Below, piece after piece: positions 30,980 through 41,710 of a DNA stretch of 64,000 bases. Origin of the DNA: Armigeres subalbatus (lineage: Eukaryota; Arthropoda; Insecta; Diptera; Culicidae); assembly GCF_024139115.2 (NCBI RefSeq), contig NC_085140.1:293103293-293167292 (forward strand), given 5' to 3'. Every line of letters begins with the position of its first letter. The first letter of the stretch is position 1. The notes beneath the pieces were generated by a model. It was not told the origin of the DNA, searched no databases, and worked only from the letters and a program-made list of their open reading frames with translations. The position numbers and the translations under genes are program-made.

Positions 30980-32790
30980 TTACTGGCAAATTTTCTTAAG
31001 GAACTTCCGGAGAAATTCCTGGAGGAACTTTCGGAGGACATTCTGAATGGACATCCGGAGGAATTACTGGAGGAGTTTCACAAGGGCATCTTTCGGAAGT
31101 TCCTACAAGAGTATCTTCGAAATTTCCCACAGGAATTCCTTCGGAGATTCCTTCGGAAGTTCCTCCAGAAGTTTACCCTGGAGTTCCTCCAGAAGATTAT
31201 CTAGGAATTCCTTTGGAAGTTCCTCCAGTAATTCCGTCGCAAGTTCCTCCAGGAATTCCTCCGCAAGTTCCTTCAGGAATTCAATTGGAAGTTCCTTAAG
31301 AAGATCTTCCATGAATTCCTTCGAAGATCTTCCAGGAATTCCTTCGGAAGTTCTTCCAGTAATTCCCTCGGAAGTTCTTCCAGTAATTCCTATGCAAGTT
31401 CTTCCAGGAATGCTTTCGGAAGTTCCTCCAGACGATCCTCCAGGATTTTTTCCGAAAGTTCCTCCCGGAATTTCTCCGCAAGTTCCTACAGAATTTCTTT
31501 CGGAAGTCCATCCAGGAACTCCTTTGGATGTTCCTCCAGGAATTCCTTCTGAAATACCTCCAGCAATTTCTTCGGAAGTTCCTCCAGGAATTCCCACGCA
31601 AATTGCTTAAGGAATTCCTTCGGAAGTTCCCTCAGAAGATCTTCCAAGAATTTCTTCGGAAAATCTTCCAATAATTCCTTCGGAAGTTCTTCCAGGAATT
31701 CCTCTGCCTCCAGGAATGCTTTCGAAAGTTCCTCCAGACGATCCTCCAGGATTTTTTTTTTTCGGCAGGTCCTCCAGGAATTTCTCCGCAAGTTCCTCCA
31801 GCATTTACTTCGGAAGTTCATCCCAGAATTCCTTTGGATGTTGCTCCAGGAAATCCTTCGGAAATACCTCCAGCAATTTCTTCGGAAGTTCCTCCGAGAA
31901 TTCATTCGGAAGTTTCTACAAGATTCCTGGAGGAACTTCCGAAGGAATACCTGAAGGAACTTCCGAAGGAATACCAGACGGAACTCCCGAAGGAATACCT
32001 GGAGGAACTTCCGAAGGAATTCCAGGAGGAACTTCCGAAGGAATTACTGGAGAAATTTTCGAAGGAATTCCAGGAGGAACTTCCGAAGGAATTCCTGGAG
32101 GAACTTCCGAAGGAATACCTGAAGGAACTTCCGAAGGAATGCCTGGAGTAACTTCCGAAAAAAATCCTGGAGAACCTTCCGAAGGAATTCCAGGAGGAAC
32201 TTCCCTAGGAATTCTTGGAGGAACTTCCGTAAGAATTCCTGGAGGAACTTTCGAAAGAATTCCTGGAGTAGCTTCCGAATGAATTCACCTGGATGAACTT
32301 CCGAAGGAATACCTGGATGAACTTCCGGAAGAATACTTGAAGGAACTTCCGAAGGAATTCCTGGAGGAACTTTTGAAGGAATTCCTGGAGGAACTTCAGA
32401 AGGAATTCCTGGAGGAACTCCCGAAGGAATTCCTGGAGGAACTCCCGAAGGAATTCCTGGAGGAACTTCCGAAGGAATTCCTGGAGGAACTTCCGAAGGA
32501 ATTTCTGGAAGACCTTCCGAAAGAATTCCTGGAGGAACTTACGAAGAAACTCCTGGAGGAACTTCCGAAACAAATCCAGGATGAACATCTTGGGGAATTC
32601 CTGAAGGAACTTCCAGAGGAATTCCTGGAGCAACTTTCGAAGGAATTCCAGGAGGAACTTAAAAAGGAATTCCTGGAGCTTCTGGAAGAATTCCTGAAGG
32701 AACTTCCGGAGGAATTTCTGTAGGAATTTCCGGAGGAATTCCTAAAGGAACTTTTGGAGGAATTTCTGGTGGAACTCATAGCCTCTCTTT
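30980..32790. repeat. 24-bp minisatellite, block 3, inverted at ~31925
   Basis: From about 31090 to 31925 units read ggaattcctcggaagttcctcca-like on +; from 31925 to 32780 they read ggaggaacttccgaaggaattcc, the reverse complement. Two arms of about 850 bp thus face each other. Open frames of 100-190 codons occur in most frames with repeating octapeptides (for example KEFLEELP on +). Confidence 0.85.
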
Positions 32791-33201
32791 TGAGCATACG
32801 ACCTATTCTCAAAGCAATCTAGAGTTTACTCTGAAATGCATCGTACGCTTCAAAATAGAACGGCAATGTTAATCCCTTTATTAATGGCCGGGAATGGAAC
32901 TTAATGGCATTACTGAAATGGACTGCGAATATCTCAATAAATTACAGTATCCATCGCTTCCTTATATATATGCTCCTACAATGAAGTAGGTAAACCGGTA
33001 TGCTGCATCACCGACACCCAGCCAAGCTTATTGATGAAATTCCTGAAATATATAAATAATATTTATTGACTACTTTCCATTCGTACAATTAAGTGAATGA
33101 AGTAAGCTTAGCTCACATGCACCAGATAGCATATGGGAGCATAACTTGAATAAAGAATAAAAAATAAAGAATAAAGACGCCATTGTTAAAAATCTATGTT
33201 T
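32791..33201. other. AT-rich sequence, nothing assigned
   Basis: No ORF, RNA gene or repeat end is recognisable. Confidence 0.4.
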
Positions 33202-33376
33202 CCAAGTAACATCCGGCTATGATTATCGATGAAAAATACAACTCCCACTTCTAAAAAAAATAATTCCGTCAAAGCGAGAATTGATTCATAGTAACATTTT
33301 GGTTTCAAAGACATTTTGGTCATGAAGAGCAAATATTGGTTTTCATGACCGTTATAAAACTTAAAATGTTACTTGG
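33202..33376. mobile_element. Small MITE with CCAAGTAACAT ends
   Basis: ccaagtaacat at 33202 pairs with atgttacttgg ending at 33376. The interior right half matches the left edge of the window (16-77). The foldback at 44706-44815 has the same CCCAAGTAA end. Confidence 0.6.
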
Positions 33377-33599
33377 GATATTTTTTTTTTCAATTTATTC
33401 AATATTCTGAATTCATTGAAGTTAATTATCGTTTATTGATTTCAAGGCAGAGTACGACTCAACAAAACGAAATGAATTATGGCAAATTAAGCTGTAACAT
33501 GGTTTTCCGGTGAAACTGATACGACTGATTCGTGTTACGTTGGTTGCTGATGAAATTTCGACATAATTTGAAACAGTAACAGTATAAAGGGCTGAGTAT

Positions 33600-33838
33600 T
33601 ATGGTGAGCTTATACTACACGACAGACACGGGTGGGCTGGACGCGCTGTTCATATGTCGGAAAAGCGACAAGCAAAGATAATATTCAGTAGAGAAGGTCG
33701 TAGGCTTTGTGGAAGGTCGCGTATATTATTACTTTTTGCAATAGAAGAGGACCTGAAGGCGTTGAACGCTCAAGGCAACTGGAAGCAATTGGCCCAGGAT
33801 CGAGTGCAATGTAGGAGGATACTCTATTCGACGTAGGT
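33600..33838 (+). pseudogene. LINE RT C-terminal remnant (RTE-like)
   Basis: The translation GWAGRAVHMS... EEDLKALNAQGNWKQLAQDRVQ.RRILYST resembles the C-terminal tail of RTE-like reverse transcriptases (RWAGHVARM ... WR..A.DR..WRRLL). It differs in sequence from the RTE-like element at 20329-23976, so a second family is represented. Only the tail survives. Confidence 0.55.
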
Positions 33839-34039
33839 TCATCGAGGAGCTGAGTAGCCCATCAAATAAAAAAAATCATTGACCTCTTTATTCCAACAGT
33901 AGAAACTTATCGGAACCATTTAACTCTTTCATTATACCATCTTGCAAAATCACATCTTACAACTTACAATTACCAATTACTTATCATTAAAAATTACAAC
34001 TATGCAATATTTATCATTATTGTCGATTAAGGAAGTAGT

Positions 34040-34880
34040 TGGAAAATTTTAACCTTTTCTCCAAGAATTTCTTTGGCAGCTCCGCTAAAAATTTTATTAC
34101 GAATTTCATCGAGAACTTCTTCACGAAACTCGTTGAGAAGTCCATTCACAAATTCCTTTGGAAATTTACCTAACAATTTCTTGCTACAATCTTCCTACAT
34201 TAATTTCTGGAAGAATAGATTCGCGAATTTCTATAAGAAATTCTTCAGGAAATGCATCGATAAAAGTGAAACATTTAGGGATCCAGAAACTCAGAAAGAT
34301 TTTCACCGGAGGAACTTTCGAGGGAATTACTAGCAAAATTCCCTGGGGAATTTTTGGCTGAATTCTCAAAAGAATTAGGGGGGAAATTTTGGAAGAATTT
34401 CCTATGCAATTTTCGGGGACTCTTCAAAGAAATTAGAGAAATTTCTAAAATCTTGTGAAAAAATTCAGGAAGAATTACTATGATTTTTTTTAAATTTGTT
34501 CCCGGGAGAATTTTTGTCGAGATACTGGAAGAGATTCCGGAGGGGGGAGGGAAAGATCTCTGGTAAAATTCAACAAGCAATTCCTAGACAGTTTCTTGGT
34601 TGAGTTCCTAAAGATATTCTTGAAGTTAATTCTGACCAAATTTCCAGGTATATTTTAGAAAGAATTACTGGGAGCATTTACAAAGGGTATCGTGGAGAAG
34701 TTTCTAAGGGAATTTTAAGGAAACTCGCAAAGAGACTACTACAAAATTCCGGAGGAATTCTTCCAGAAATACAAGAAAAATTGTGGAGAAACTGTTGGAG
34801 GAACTTCTGGGGGTCCTTTCGGTGTGGAGCTTTGGAGATGGAATTTTCGGAGGAATGCCGGGGAAACCCTTCATAAAAAA
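34040..34880 (+). repeat. Degenerate minisatellite relic
   Basis: Scattered gaatttc/ggaggaattc-type units of the same style as the main array, but with little periodicity. Short ORFs here have no recognisable domain. Confidence 0.5.
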
Positions 34881-34894
34881 ATCTTAGTGTGGTT

Positions 34895-35470
34895 ACGCTG
34901 GTCCTATGCAGATTATAGCAACGTGCGTTAGCGGAGTCGAGGTCATGAAGGGGTTCGTCATGGCGTTTTTGTGCCTCTCAACTCGAGTAGTGGCAAACGA
35001 CCTTTCATCTGACATTTTCATTGGCTATTTCAATGCTTCATTTCACGCCTTGGCTATCCTGTTGAGGTCCGGTGGAACAACGGAACCAATTTAGTTGGTG
35101 TTAATCATGTGTTGCGAGAATTGACGTTAGGGCATTTTTTGATTGGTTACTGCATGTATCTGTTCCTGACTCTGATGTTAAAGATTTTGCACCTGGAAAA
35201 TGGAAAGACAAATACCTGACATGCCTGCAACCTTCAACCATGCAGCAAGTGTCGTATTGCTCAATACAACCAGTGGCAAATTGGTTATCGTAGAAAATGA
35301 TACCGTTCTACCGGCGCATTTGCAGCTAGTACGAGTAAAGGTCTGTAAAGATATTTCATCTTGAACTGTTCGTTTGATTTTGCGTACAGGTTCCGCTGTA
35401 TATCAACTACCGATCCGTAGACTCTGCAGATTGAAACAATTTGTTAGCCTCAAGGCGGGGTGGCTATCCC
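34895..35470 (+). pseudogene. BEL/Pao-type LTR retrotransposon integrase remnant
   Basis: The frame at 34906-35094 contains VSGVEVMKGFVMAFLCLSTR, close to the integrase core of BEL/Pao elements (a CLSTRAVHLE-type block), followed after frameshifts by NGTNLVGVNHVLREL-like and GKLVIVENDTVLPAHLQLVRV-like pieces that fit the integrase C terminus. No LTRs were found. It is a decayed fragment. Confidence 0.55.
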
Positions 35471-36603
35471 GGTATCGTCGCACCTTTCGTGTCTCGGCAC
35501 TCGTACGAAAGAGCAAAAGAACAATAAAATTAAGATTTTAAATATTTATTATGTTTAATTGCTTACCTGCTTGATAACATTTCACCAAATTGACAGAAAA
35601 ATAAACACCAAATATTCTTTCTTCGCCTACTATTTCAAATGCGTTTATCATGGTCGGGGCAAGGTGAATACAAACAGGTGTAGCAGTATGCCAATTTCAT
35701 GATTCAGCCATCTTGGATTTTTATATGGGGCAGAACCCTGGGTCGGGGTTCTGCCAAAACACCCATTTTTCTGCCCAAACTTTCGTTTAGCGGATTTAAT
35801 TGATCGCAAATCGTATCCTCCAACCTCATGACTGAGGATATCATACATCAAATATACGTATGAGTTTATATGAAATGATTCCCGTGTTTCTTATGCGAAC
35901 AAAATATTCAAGTCAGTCAAAAAGCCGCTTGGTGCGGTTTGGCTGAACCCAAATTACTTTGGTAATTACATCAAATTTTCCTTGACCGTTTCCTTGAGAA
36001 CTGCATACTAAGCTTATGGATTGAACTTGAAAAGAAACATGATTTGATCGATTTGATATTTTAAATAAAGATTGGCCAAAACATATACATACACACATTC
36101 TTGCTTGACCAATTGTGGACCGTAACATCTTTCATTTTCAAAATGGTTCGTAAAGGATCGAGCAATTGCCAATCGTATTTTTATTTATGTAGTTCATATG
36201 TATTCCACTTGATTATCTTACCTTTGTTCTCTTCTGATTCCAGTTCTGATGCCCCAGTCTACATCATTCGAGGTAAGTGTGAAACAAACTTGAATTTGAG
36301 TAAATTCGCGCCTGTTTGGCAGGCGGACTACCATTAGAAATACAAAAATAAGAGATAGGCGGAGGCGACATCCAGGTTCCAATCGAACCTTCAAAAGCGG
36401 TTTTCGCTTTTTATGCATTAGAAACAAGCTAAAAGTTCTACTGGTGTCAGAGTTGTTTTCATAATTGCATATACTTTATTTAAGTTGCCATATCAATAGT
36501 TTTTCACTTTAGCGGACTCTGGTTTTACCAGAGCTACCAATAATATAGGGTAGCTCACTTCTTCTTCATTATCTTCTATGGCACAAACCTGGGTAGAAGC
36601 CAC
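35471..36603. other. Unassigned sequence with a possible 30-nt exon
   Basis: At 36242-36271 a 30-nt segment (ttctgatgcccc...ttcgag) lies between a good acceptor (ttctgattccag) and a good donor (gtaagtgt). It would encode SDAPVYIIR. No neighbouring exon with matching phase was established. Confidence 0.25.
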
Positions 36604-36844
36604 GACATTGCTAACAAAACATTATATGAACTTGTTTGAAATAAGTGCTAAAAGAGCACTCAAAAATAACAAAAATTTGCACTGAAATATCATAAAAATA
36701 CCAAATAACTCAAGATATTGATTAGTTCTTGGTAATAGCAAAATCTGATGTTTTATGACATTTCAGTGTAATGTTATGCTATTTTCGCCTGTTCTTTTAT
36801 CACTTATTTCAAACAAGTTAATATCATGTTTTGTTATCAATATC
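36604..36844. mobile_element. MITE with ~50-bp inverted ends
   Basis: gacattgctaacaaaaca... aacttgtttgaaataagtg at the left matches, inverted, cacttatttcaaacaagtt ... tgttttgttatcaatatc at the right. Coding capacity is nil. The target duplication is unclear. Confidence 0.7.
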
Positions 36845-37951
36845 ACGTTTTACTGGTGATGTGCTATTATCGTTTGACTAAAATAAAAACTCCACTTAAA
36901 AAATCGAGATTTTAGAGTAAAAATAGTAAATTGCCAATATAGAAATCAGGGTATGAGCAATAAATAAATATTAAATTTCCACAAATAATGCAAAATTTCC
37001 ATAAACAATTAGGTATTTTCCACAAAACAGAAAAAAATTAGCACTTTTGAAAGCAAAAATTGCAGTTATAAAACAAGATTCGATTAAAAAAAATCAAAAT
37101 ATGTCACGAAAAAAATACAAAATGGCCATAAATCATCATCATAAATATAATAGCCCTGTTTGTCTGTCCAGTGACCGGCCAACCAGACGCAGCACGCGGG
37201 GAAATTCTCACAAAAAAATAAAATATTTGACACATCAGTTCTCTTTTACTATCAGATGCAGAAAACAAAACCCGTGACAACCTTAGACAGCCAGATACAG
37301 CATTTGATGAAAAAAATCACAGACAACTACGTTGAAAATTTCGATTTTTTTAAAGCACGAATTAATGAACCATTTATATTGAAAAAAAAAAACACTCGCC
37401 ACGGGGGCTTTTGCGTCCACAAATAAACTAGTAAATTAATATTAGCAATAGACAATTAAAAAAAAAATCCACGAAAAAATTAATAGAGAGCAATAAAAAA
37501 ATATGAAAATTTCCATAAAGAAATATAACAAAGCAGTAAAACAGAGCATATTTCCATAGATGATTCTACATGACCCCTTCTTTAAAAGCGTTTAATGTTC
37601 ATGAAACATTTGATCAATTTTAGTTTTTTTTTGTATTTTTTATGGAAATTTTCTTACTTTTTCTTGCTTTTTATTGATTAATTTGTGGAAAACTTTCATT
37701 TTTTCTGTAAAAAAATATTTATTTTGTGGAACTTTTGCAATTATTTATTGCTTACTAGCTGTATGTTCCCGACCTTGTGCCAGTTTGATTCCGCAGCTGT
37801 TGGAATTGCCAATTTGATTTCGCTAAAGCCAGATGGTAATCGATAACCCCCGTGTTTTGTTGTTGATACTTCCTCAATTGAGAAGATCACAAGTTTGTTT
37901 GAAGAACATCCAAAGAAGGTTGATATCACTTTTAAAAACATTAATTCCGAC
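36845..37951. other. AT-rich sequence, nothing assigned
   Basis: Very A/T-rich with many aaaaaat runs; no convincing ORF, RNA gene or repeat end. Confidence 0.45.
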
Positions 37952-37964
37952 AAACAAATTCTTG

Positions 37965-39913
37965 GGTACATTCAAAGTTAATTGCCTATATGCCGGGTGT
38001 GGAAATTAATTACTATGTCTGAAACTTGATTATGCATATGTACAACATGTGATAGATTTAGTTCGGAAAAGGTATTGGAGGGTAACCGCCCCTTCGGTGG
38101 GGTTTGATCCCACGACCCCAGTTCGCATGACAGGTGCTTTCCCTACTAAGCTACGAAGGACCTCCGTCGTCCACCGCAGCTTAGCGGGTACTCACACCAA
38201 ATTTTTTCGCCGAAAATCAGCAAAATTTTGCTGAATTCGGCCCAGCTGAAAAGTCAGCAATCATTTCAGTAAAATAATTTACCGAAACTATCAGCAAATG
38301 AATTTCTGTCATATCTGTCAGTCGTTTACTGAATCATCAGCTTGTTATGCTGAAAATTCCGCATTTCGGGCTGGAATATGAATTGGCAGCACTTTGCTGA
38401 ATCAATTCAGCAAAATATGCAAAACTGCTGAGAACCCGCTGATTACATATTTTAGTTATTATAATTATTTTTTTTCTTGTATTCAAAGGAATATTTAAGA
38501 TTTTTATGGCTTGTATTCAAAGCAGTAAAACAATAAAAAGCAATTCGAAAATCAAATTTACATTTATTAACATACCATGAAACATTTAATGTAAATGTTA
38601 AGTTTAGTGCAAGGACAAAGTTTGCATGCATTTGTATCAATGTCCGCATGCTTTTTGACTTCTCTTCGAAGGCCATCGACCATGCAATTGATGGATGACA
38701 ATTAAAACACTTGTGTCCGCCATTTTTTGAATGCTGAAAGAAAGACACCTTATTATTTTTATTGCTCAACTTACGGATAGCATTTATACTGCTCCACTTC
38801 ACCACTCACGTTGCAACGGTTGGACCTCAGGTTTGAAAAACTTCCAGATCGATCCTCCAATGTACTTCAAGATGATTTTACGATTTCAAAATTTGTTAAA
38901 CAAAACTAGAAACGCGATCTAAGACAACTAAAAATAACGTGAAGTTTTTTACCAAGGCATGCAATGACAGTGACAGCAGTAAAACAAGCTGAATGTACAG
39001 CAATCTAGCAAGGTTTACTGAATTTCAGAAAACCGGAACAAATTGCCAAAATTATCAGCAAAGTTCCAAATTGCTGATTGATTACCAGCAAAATAATTTG
39101 CTGAAACATATTCTTCCAATTTGGTGTGCTGATGAAACCAAATTCCCAGCACTAGGTACCAGCCGATCTCTCGCAATACATTTTCAGAACTAACTCTCTC
39201 AAATGTATTTTTGTACACATGTCAACCAAGTAGGATGAGTATTTAGTATTGTCCGGCTCCTACACACTTGCTTCATCAGCAACGGCGCTCAATGAAGTAG
39301 GGTTGTGTGAGGTTGTGCCAGTTTGGTCGTCAGATCCCAACCCGACCACACAAGCGAAGAGAGATCGCCACTCGAGTTCAGTACATTCAAAGTTAATTGC
39401 CTATATGCCGGGTATTAAGCCACCCGGTGTGGAAATTAATTACTATGTCTGAAACTTGATTATGCATATGTACAACATGTGATAGATTTAGTTCGGAAAA
39501 GGTATTGGAGGTAACCGCCCCTTCGGAGGTTTGATCCCGACCCCAGTTCGCATGACAGGTGCTTTCCCTACTATTGAGCGCCGTTGCTGATGAAGCAAGT
39601 GTGTAGGAGCCGGACAATACTAAATACTCATCCTACTTGGTTGACATGTGTACAAAAATACATTTGAGAGAGTTAGTTCTGAAAATGTATTGCGAGAGAT
39701 CGGCTGGTACCTAGTGCTGGGAATTTGGTTTCATCAGTACCCGCTAAGCTGCGGTGGACGACGGAGGTCCTTCGTAGCTTAGTAGGGAAAGCACCTGTCA
39801 TGCGAACTGGGGTCGTGGTATCAAACCCCACCGAAGGGGCGGTTACCCTCCAATACCTTTTCCGAACTAAATCTATCACATGTTGTACATATGCATAATC
39901 AAGTTTCAGACAT
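37965..39913. mobile_element. Composite inverted tRNA-related insertion with 13-bp TSD
   Basis: AAACAAATTCTTG is present at 37952-37964 and 39914-39926. Between them are one direct copy of a tRNA-related repeat (37965-39293, split by the element at 38193-39128), a partial direct copy (39383-39573) and an inverted copy (39574-39913). On the strand opposite copy 1 the unit contains a tRNA-like stretch (gtagcttagtaggg ... gggatcaaacccc) with A- and B-box-like motifs. The arms at 39131-39293 and 39574-39738 are near-identical inverted repeats. Confidence 0.65.
38193..39128. mobile_element. Candidate CACTA/EnSpm-like non-autonomous element 2
   Basis: Ends CACACCAAATT and AATTTGGTGTG are inverted repeats; CT flanks both sides (38191-38192 and 39129-39130). 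The inverted copy of the host repeat, near 39735, gives the empty site with a single CT. The first 260 bp and last 190 bp carry many copies of a TCAGCAAA-type motif in both orientations (for example near 38217, 38230, 38289, 38397, 38408, 39053 and 39108). The longest ORF is 117 codons with no domain. The architecture matches element 1 at 4611-5775. Confidence 0.6.
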
Positions 39914-39934
39914 AAACAAATTCTTGTTATATTC

Positions 39935-40300
39935 TTGGAAATGATATTATCGAGAAAAAATGTTTACCGAAACTGTCATTTTCGAGAAATTGTCATTTTC
40001 AGGAAAATGCCATATTCGAGGAATTATCATATTCCGGTAAATGTCACATTCGGGAAAAGAAATTGTCATTTTTGGGGAAACGTACGTTATATTCGGGGAA
40101 ATGCCACGTTCGAGAAAATTACATTTTCGGGGAAATATCATGTTTGCGGATTTTTTTGAGGAATGGCATATTCGAGGAATTTTCATTTTCGGGCGAAATG
40201 TTTCCAAAGAAATGTTTTCAAGGATATGATACTTGCGGAGAATGTTATTTTCGGGGATATCTTATTTCCGGGAAAATGTTTATTTTTTGTGATATTTTTT
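39935..40300. repeat. Degenerate minisatellite, tcattttcggggaaatg type
   Basis: About 18 imperfect units of 18-22 bp (ttcgaggaa, ttcggggaaatg, catattcg). ORFs up to 86 codons run through it on both strands. It is probably unrelated to the 24-bp array. Confidence 0.65.
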
Positions 40301-40431
40301 AATTAAAAGGATTGATTTCCGGGTAATTTTACAAATTACCTAACTAAAGAATGGGAAATTTGAAGTATGTCTAACGTTAGATATGCCTATCGTACATTAT
40401 GTCTTACGTTTTTCACGCCAGACGTACTGAT

Positions 40432-40820
40432 CAGGCTTGTAAAATGCCATCTGCATGTCATTTGACTAATTTGTTCATAACTTTCTTCAGAAGCCAAATT
40501 TATTCCATAATTTTAGATGTACTCATAACGCTTGAGTAGGGCTATATTTTTGTCCAAGGGTACATTGCTCTAAATATTACATATGAGGCTGGATAGCGAA
40601 AACTCTCCAAAATGTCACGTGTCATTTGACATAATGTCATTTGAATGACATTTTGCCTCCCACGCCTCAGATTACATATTTACAGCAATGTCTTGTTAGA
40701 AAAAGTTGTAGGCACATTTAAGCGCTATAAGTTCGTCATACTTCAGAAATGATGGCTACCTTCAGAAAAAAGTTCTGGGAAAATTATACAACCAAATGCA
40801 AATGACATTTTACAACACTG
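40432..40820. mobile_element. hAT-like MITE with 8-bp TSD
   Basis: CAGGCTTGTAAAATG at the left and CATTTTACAACACTG at the right are imperfect inverted ends. GTACTGAT is duplicated at 40424-40431 and 40821-40828. The interior is rich in gacattttg / aaaatgtca motifs and is non-coding. Confidence 0.85.
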
Positions 40821-41205
40821 GTACTGATGCTATACCTCGCGCACCTTACTCCTTCTTTACATCTTTTGTTTTCCGTTCAAGTCCATATATAATCGCCTGC
40901 TAAGTATAAAGGATATATGTCCCAATTTTTAAGGATATCGGGAAAGGGGTTCAGAAGTTTTACCGTTTTCTTGAATGACCCTCCAACTCCTCTATAATCG
41001 TCCTTTTAGGATTGAGAGCATGTGTCCAAAATTTGGTTTAAATGAACCCATGCGTTTAAAAGGTATGTAAAAACGTTCGTTTCATTCACATATCCCTCCC
41101 TCCTTTCTCCTTTGACCCTCCCATCTATGGTATAACCTTATGTTAGAGAATATGTGTTCCACATTTGCTGCAAATCGGTTGAGGGGCTCAAAAGTTACAA
41201 AAGTC

Positions 41206-41398
41206 AAATGGTTCTTGACAACGATCTGACGGGCACAAGAAGGCGAGGTGCGCAGCGGGCAAGGTGGATCGATCAGGTGGAAGATGACTTGCGGACCCTC
41301 CGTAGACTGCGTGGTTGGCGACGTGTAGCCATGGACCGAGCCGAATGGAGAAGACTCTTATATACCGCACAGGCCACTTCGGCCTTAGTCTGAATAAA
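41206..41398 (+). mobile_element. 5'-truncated RTE-like LINE 3' end
   Basis: The frame VLDNDLTGTRRRGAQRARW... SALV followed by gtctgaataaatgg is almost identical to the 3' end of the RTE-like element at 20329-23976, on the opposite strand. Only the last ~190 bp were inserted, as expected from incomplete target-primed reverse transcription. Confidence 0.85.
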
Positions 41399-41516
41399 TG
41401 GATGAATATTTTGCCGTTCAACAAAGTTCTACCACGGTATACTGAAAGGCTATAGGATTACTCCAAAAAAGAACTTTTCTTAGAAGGACTGGAGACCCAT
41501 ATTGTTATCGCTAGTC

Positions 41517-41710
41517 AAGTTGAAAACCGGAATGCGGGCTATCGAAGTTGGATTTTTCTCGCAATCCGTACGTTAAACCTAACTTCGCTAGTAGTGCGCT
41601 AGTCTAATTAGGCCCTAATTAGACTAGCGCGCCACTAGCGAAGTTAGGTTTAACGTACGGATTGCGAGAAATATCCAACTTCGCTAGTCCCCTATTGCGG
41701 TTTTCAACTT
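41517..41710. mobile_element. Foldback MITE, 194 bp
   Basis: aagttgaaaaccg ... cctaatt at the left is repeated inverted to the right, with the centre in attaggccctaat at about 41608-41620. The arms are about 90 bp and nearly perfect near the centre (aacttcgctagt, cgtacgttaaacc). Confidence 0.8.

Noticed and set aside
27856..32723. Many ORFs of 100-207 codons on both strands in the minisatellite
   Set aside because: They are explained by a 24-bp unit without stops in most frames; no start context, domain or splice evidence supports any one of them.
38049..38234. Short ORF starting MIDLVRKRYWRVTAP, also at 39673-39879
   Set aside because: It is the translation of a tRNA-related repeat; no protein is expected.
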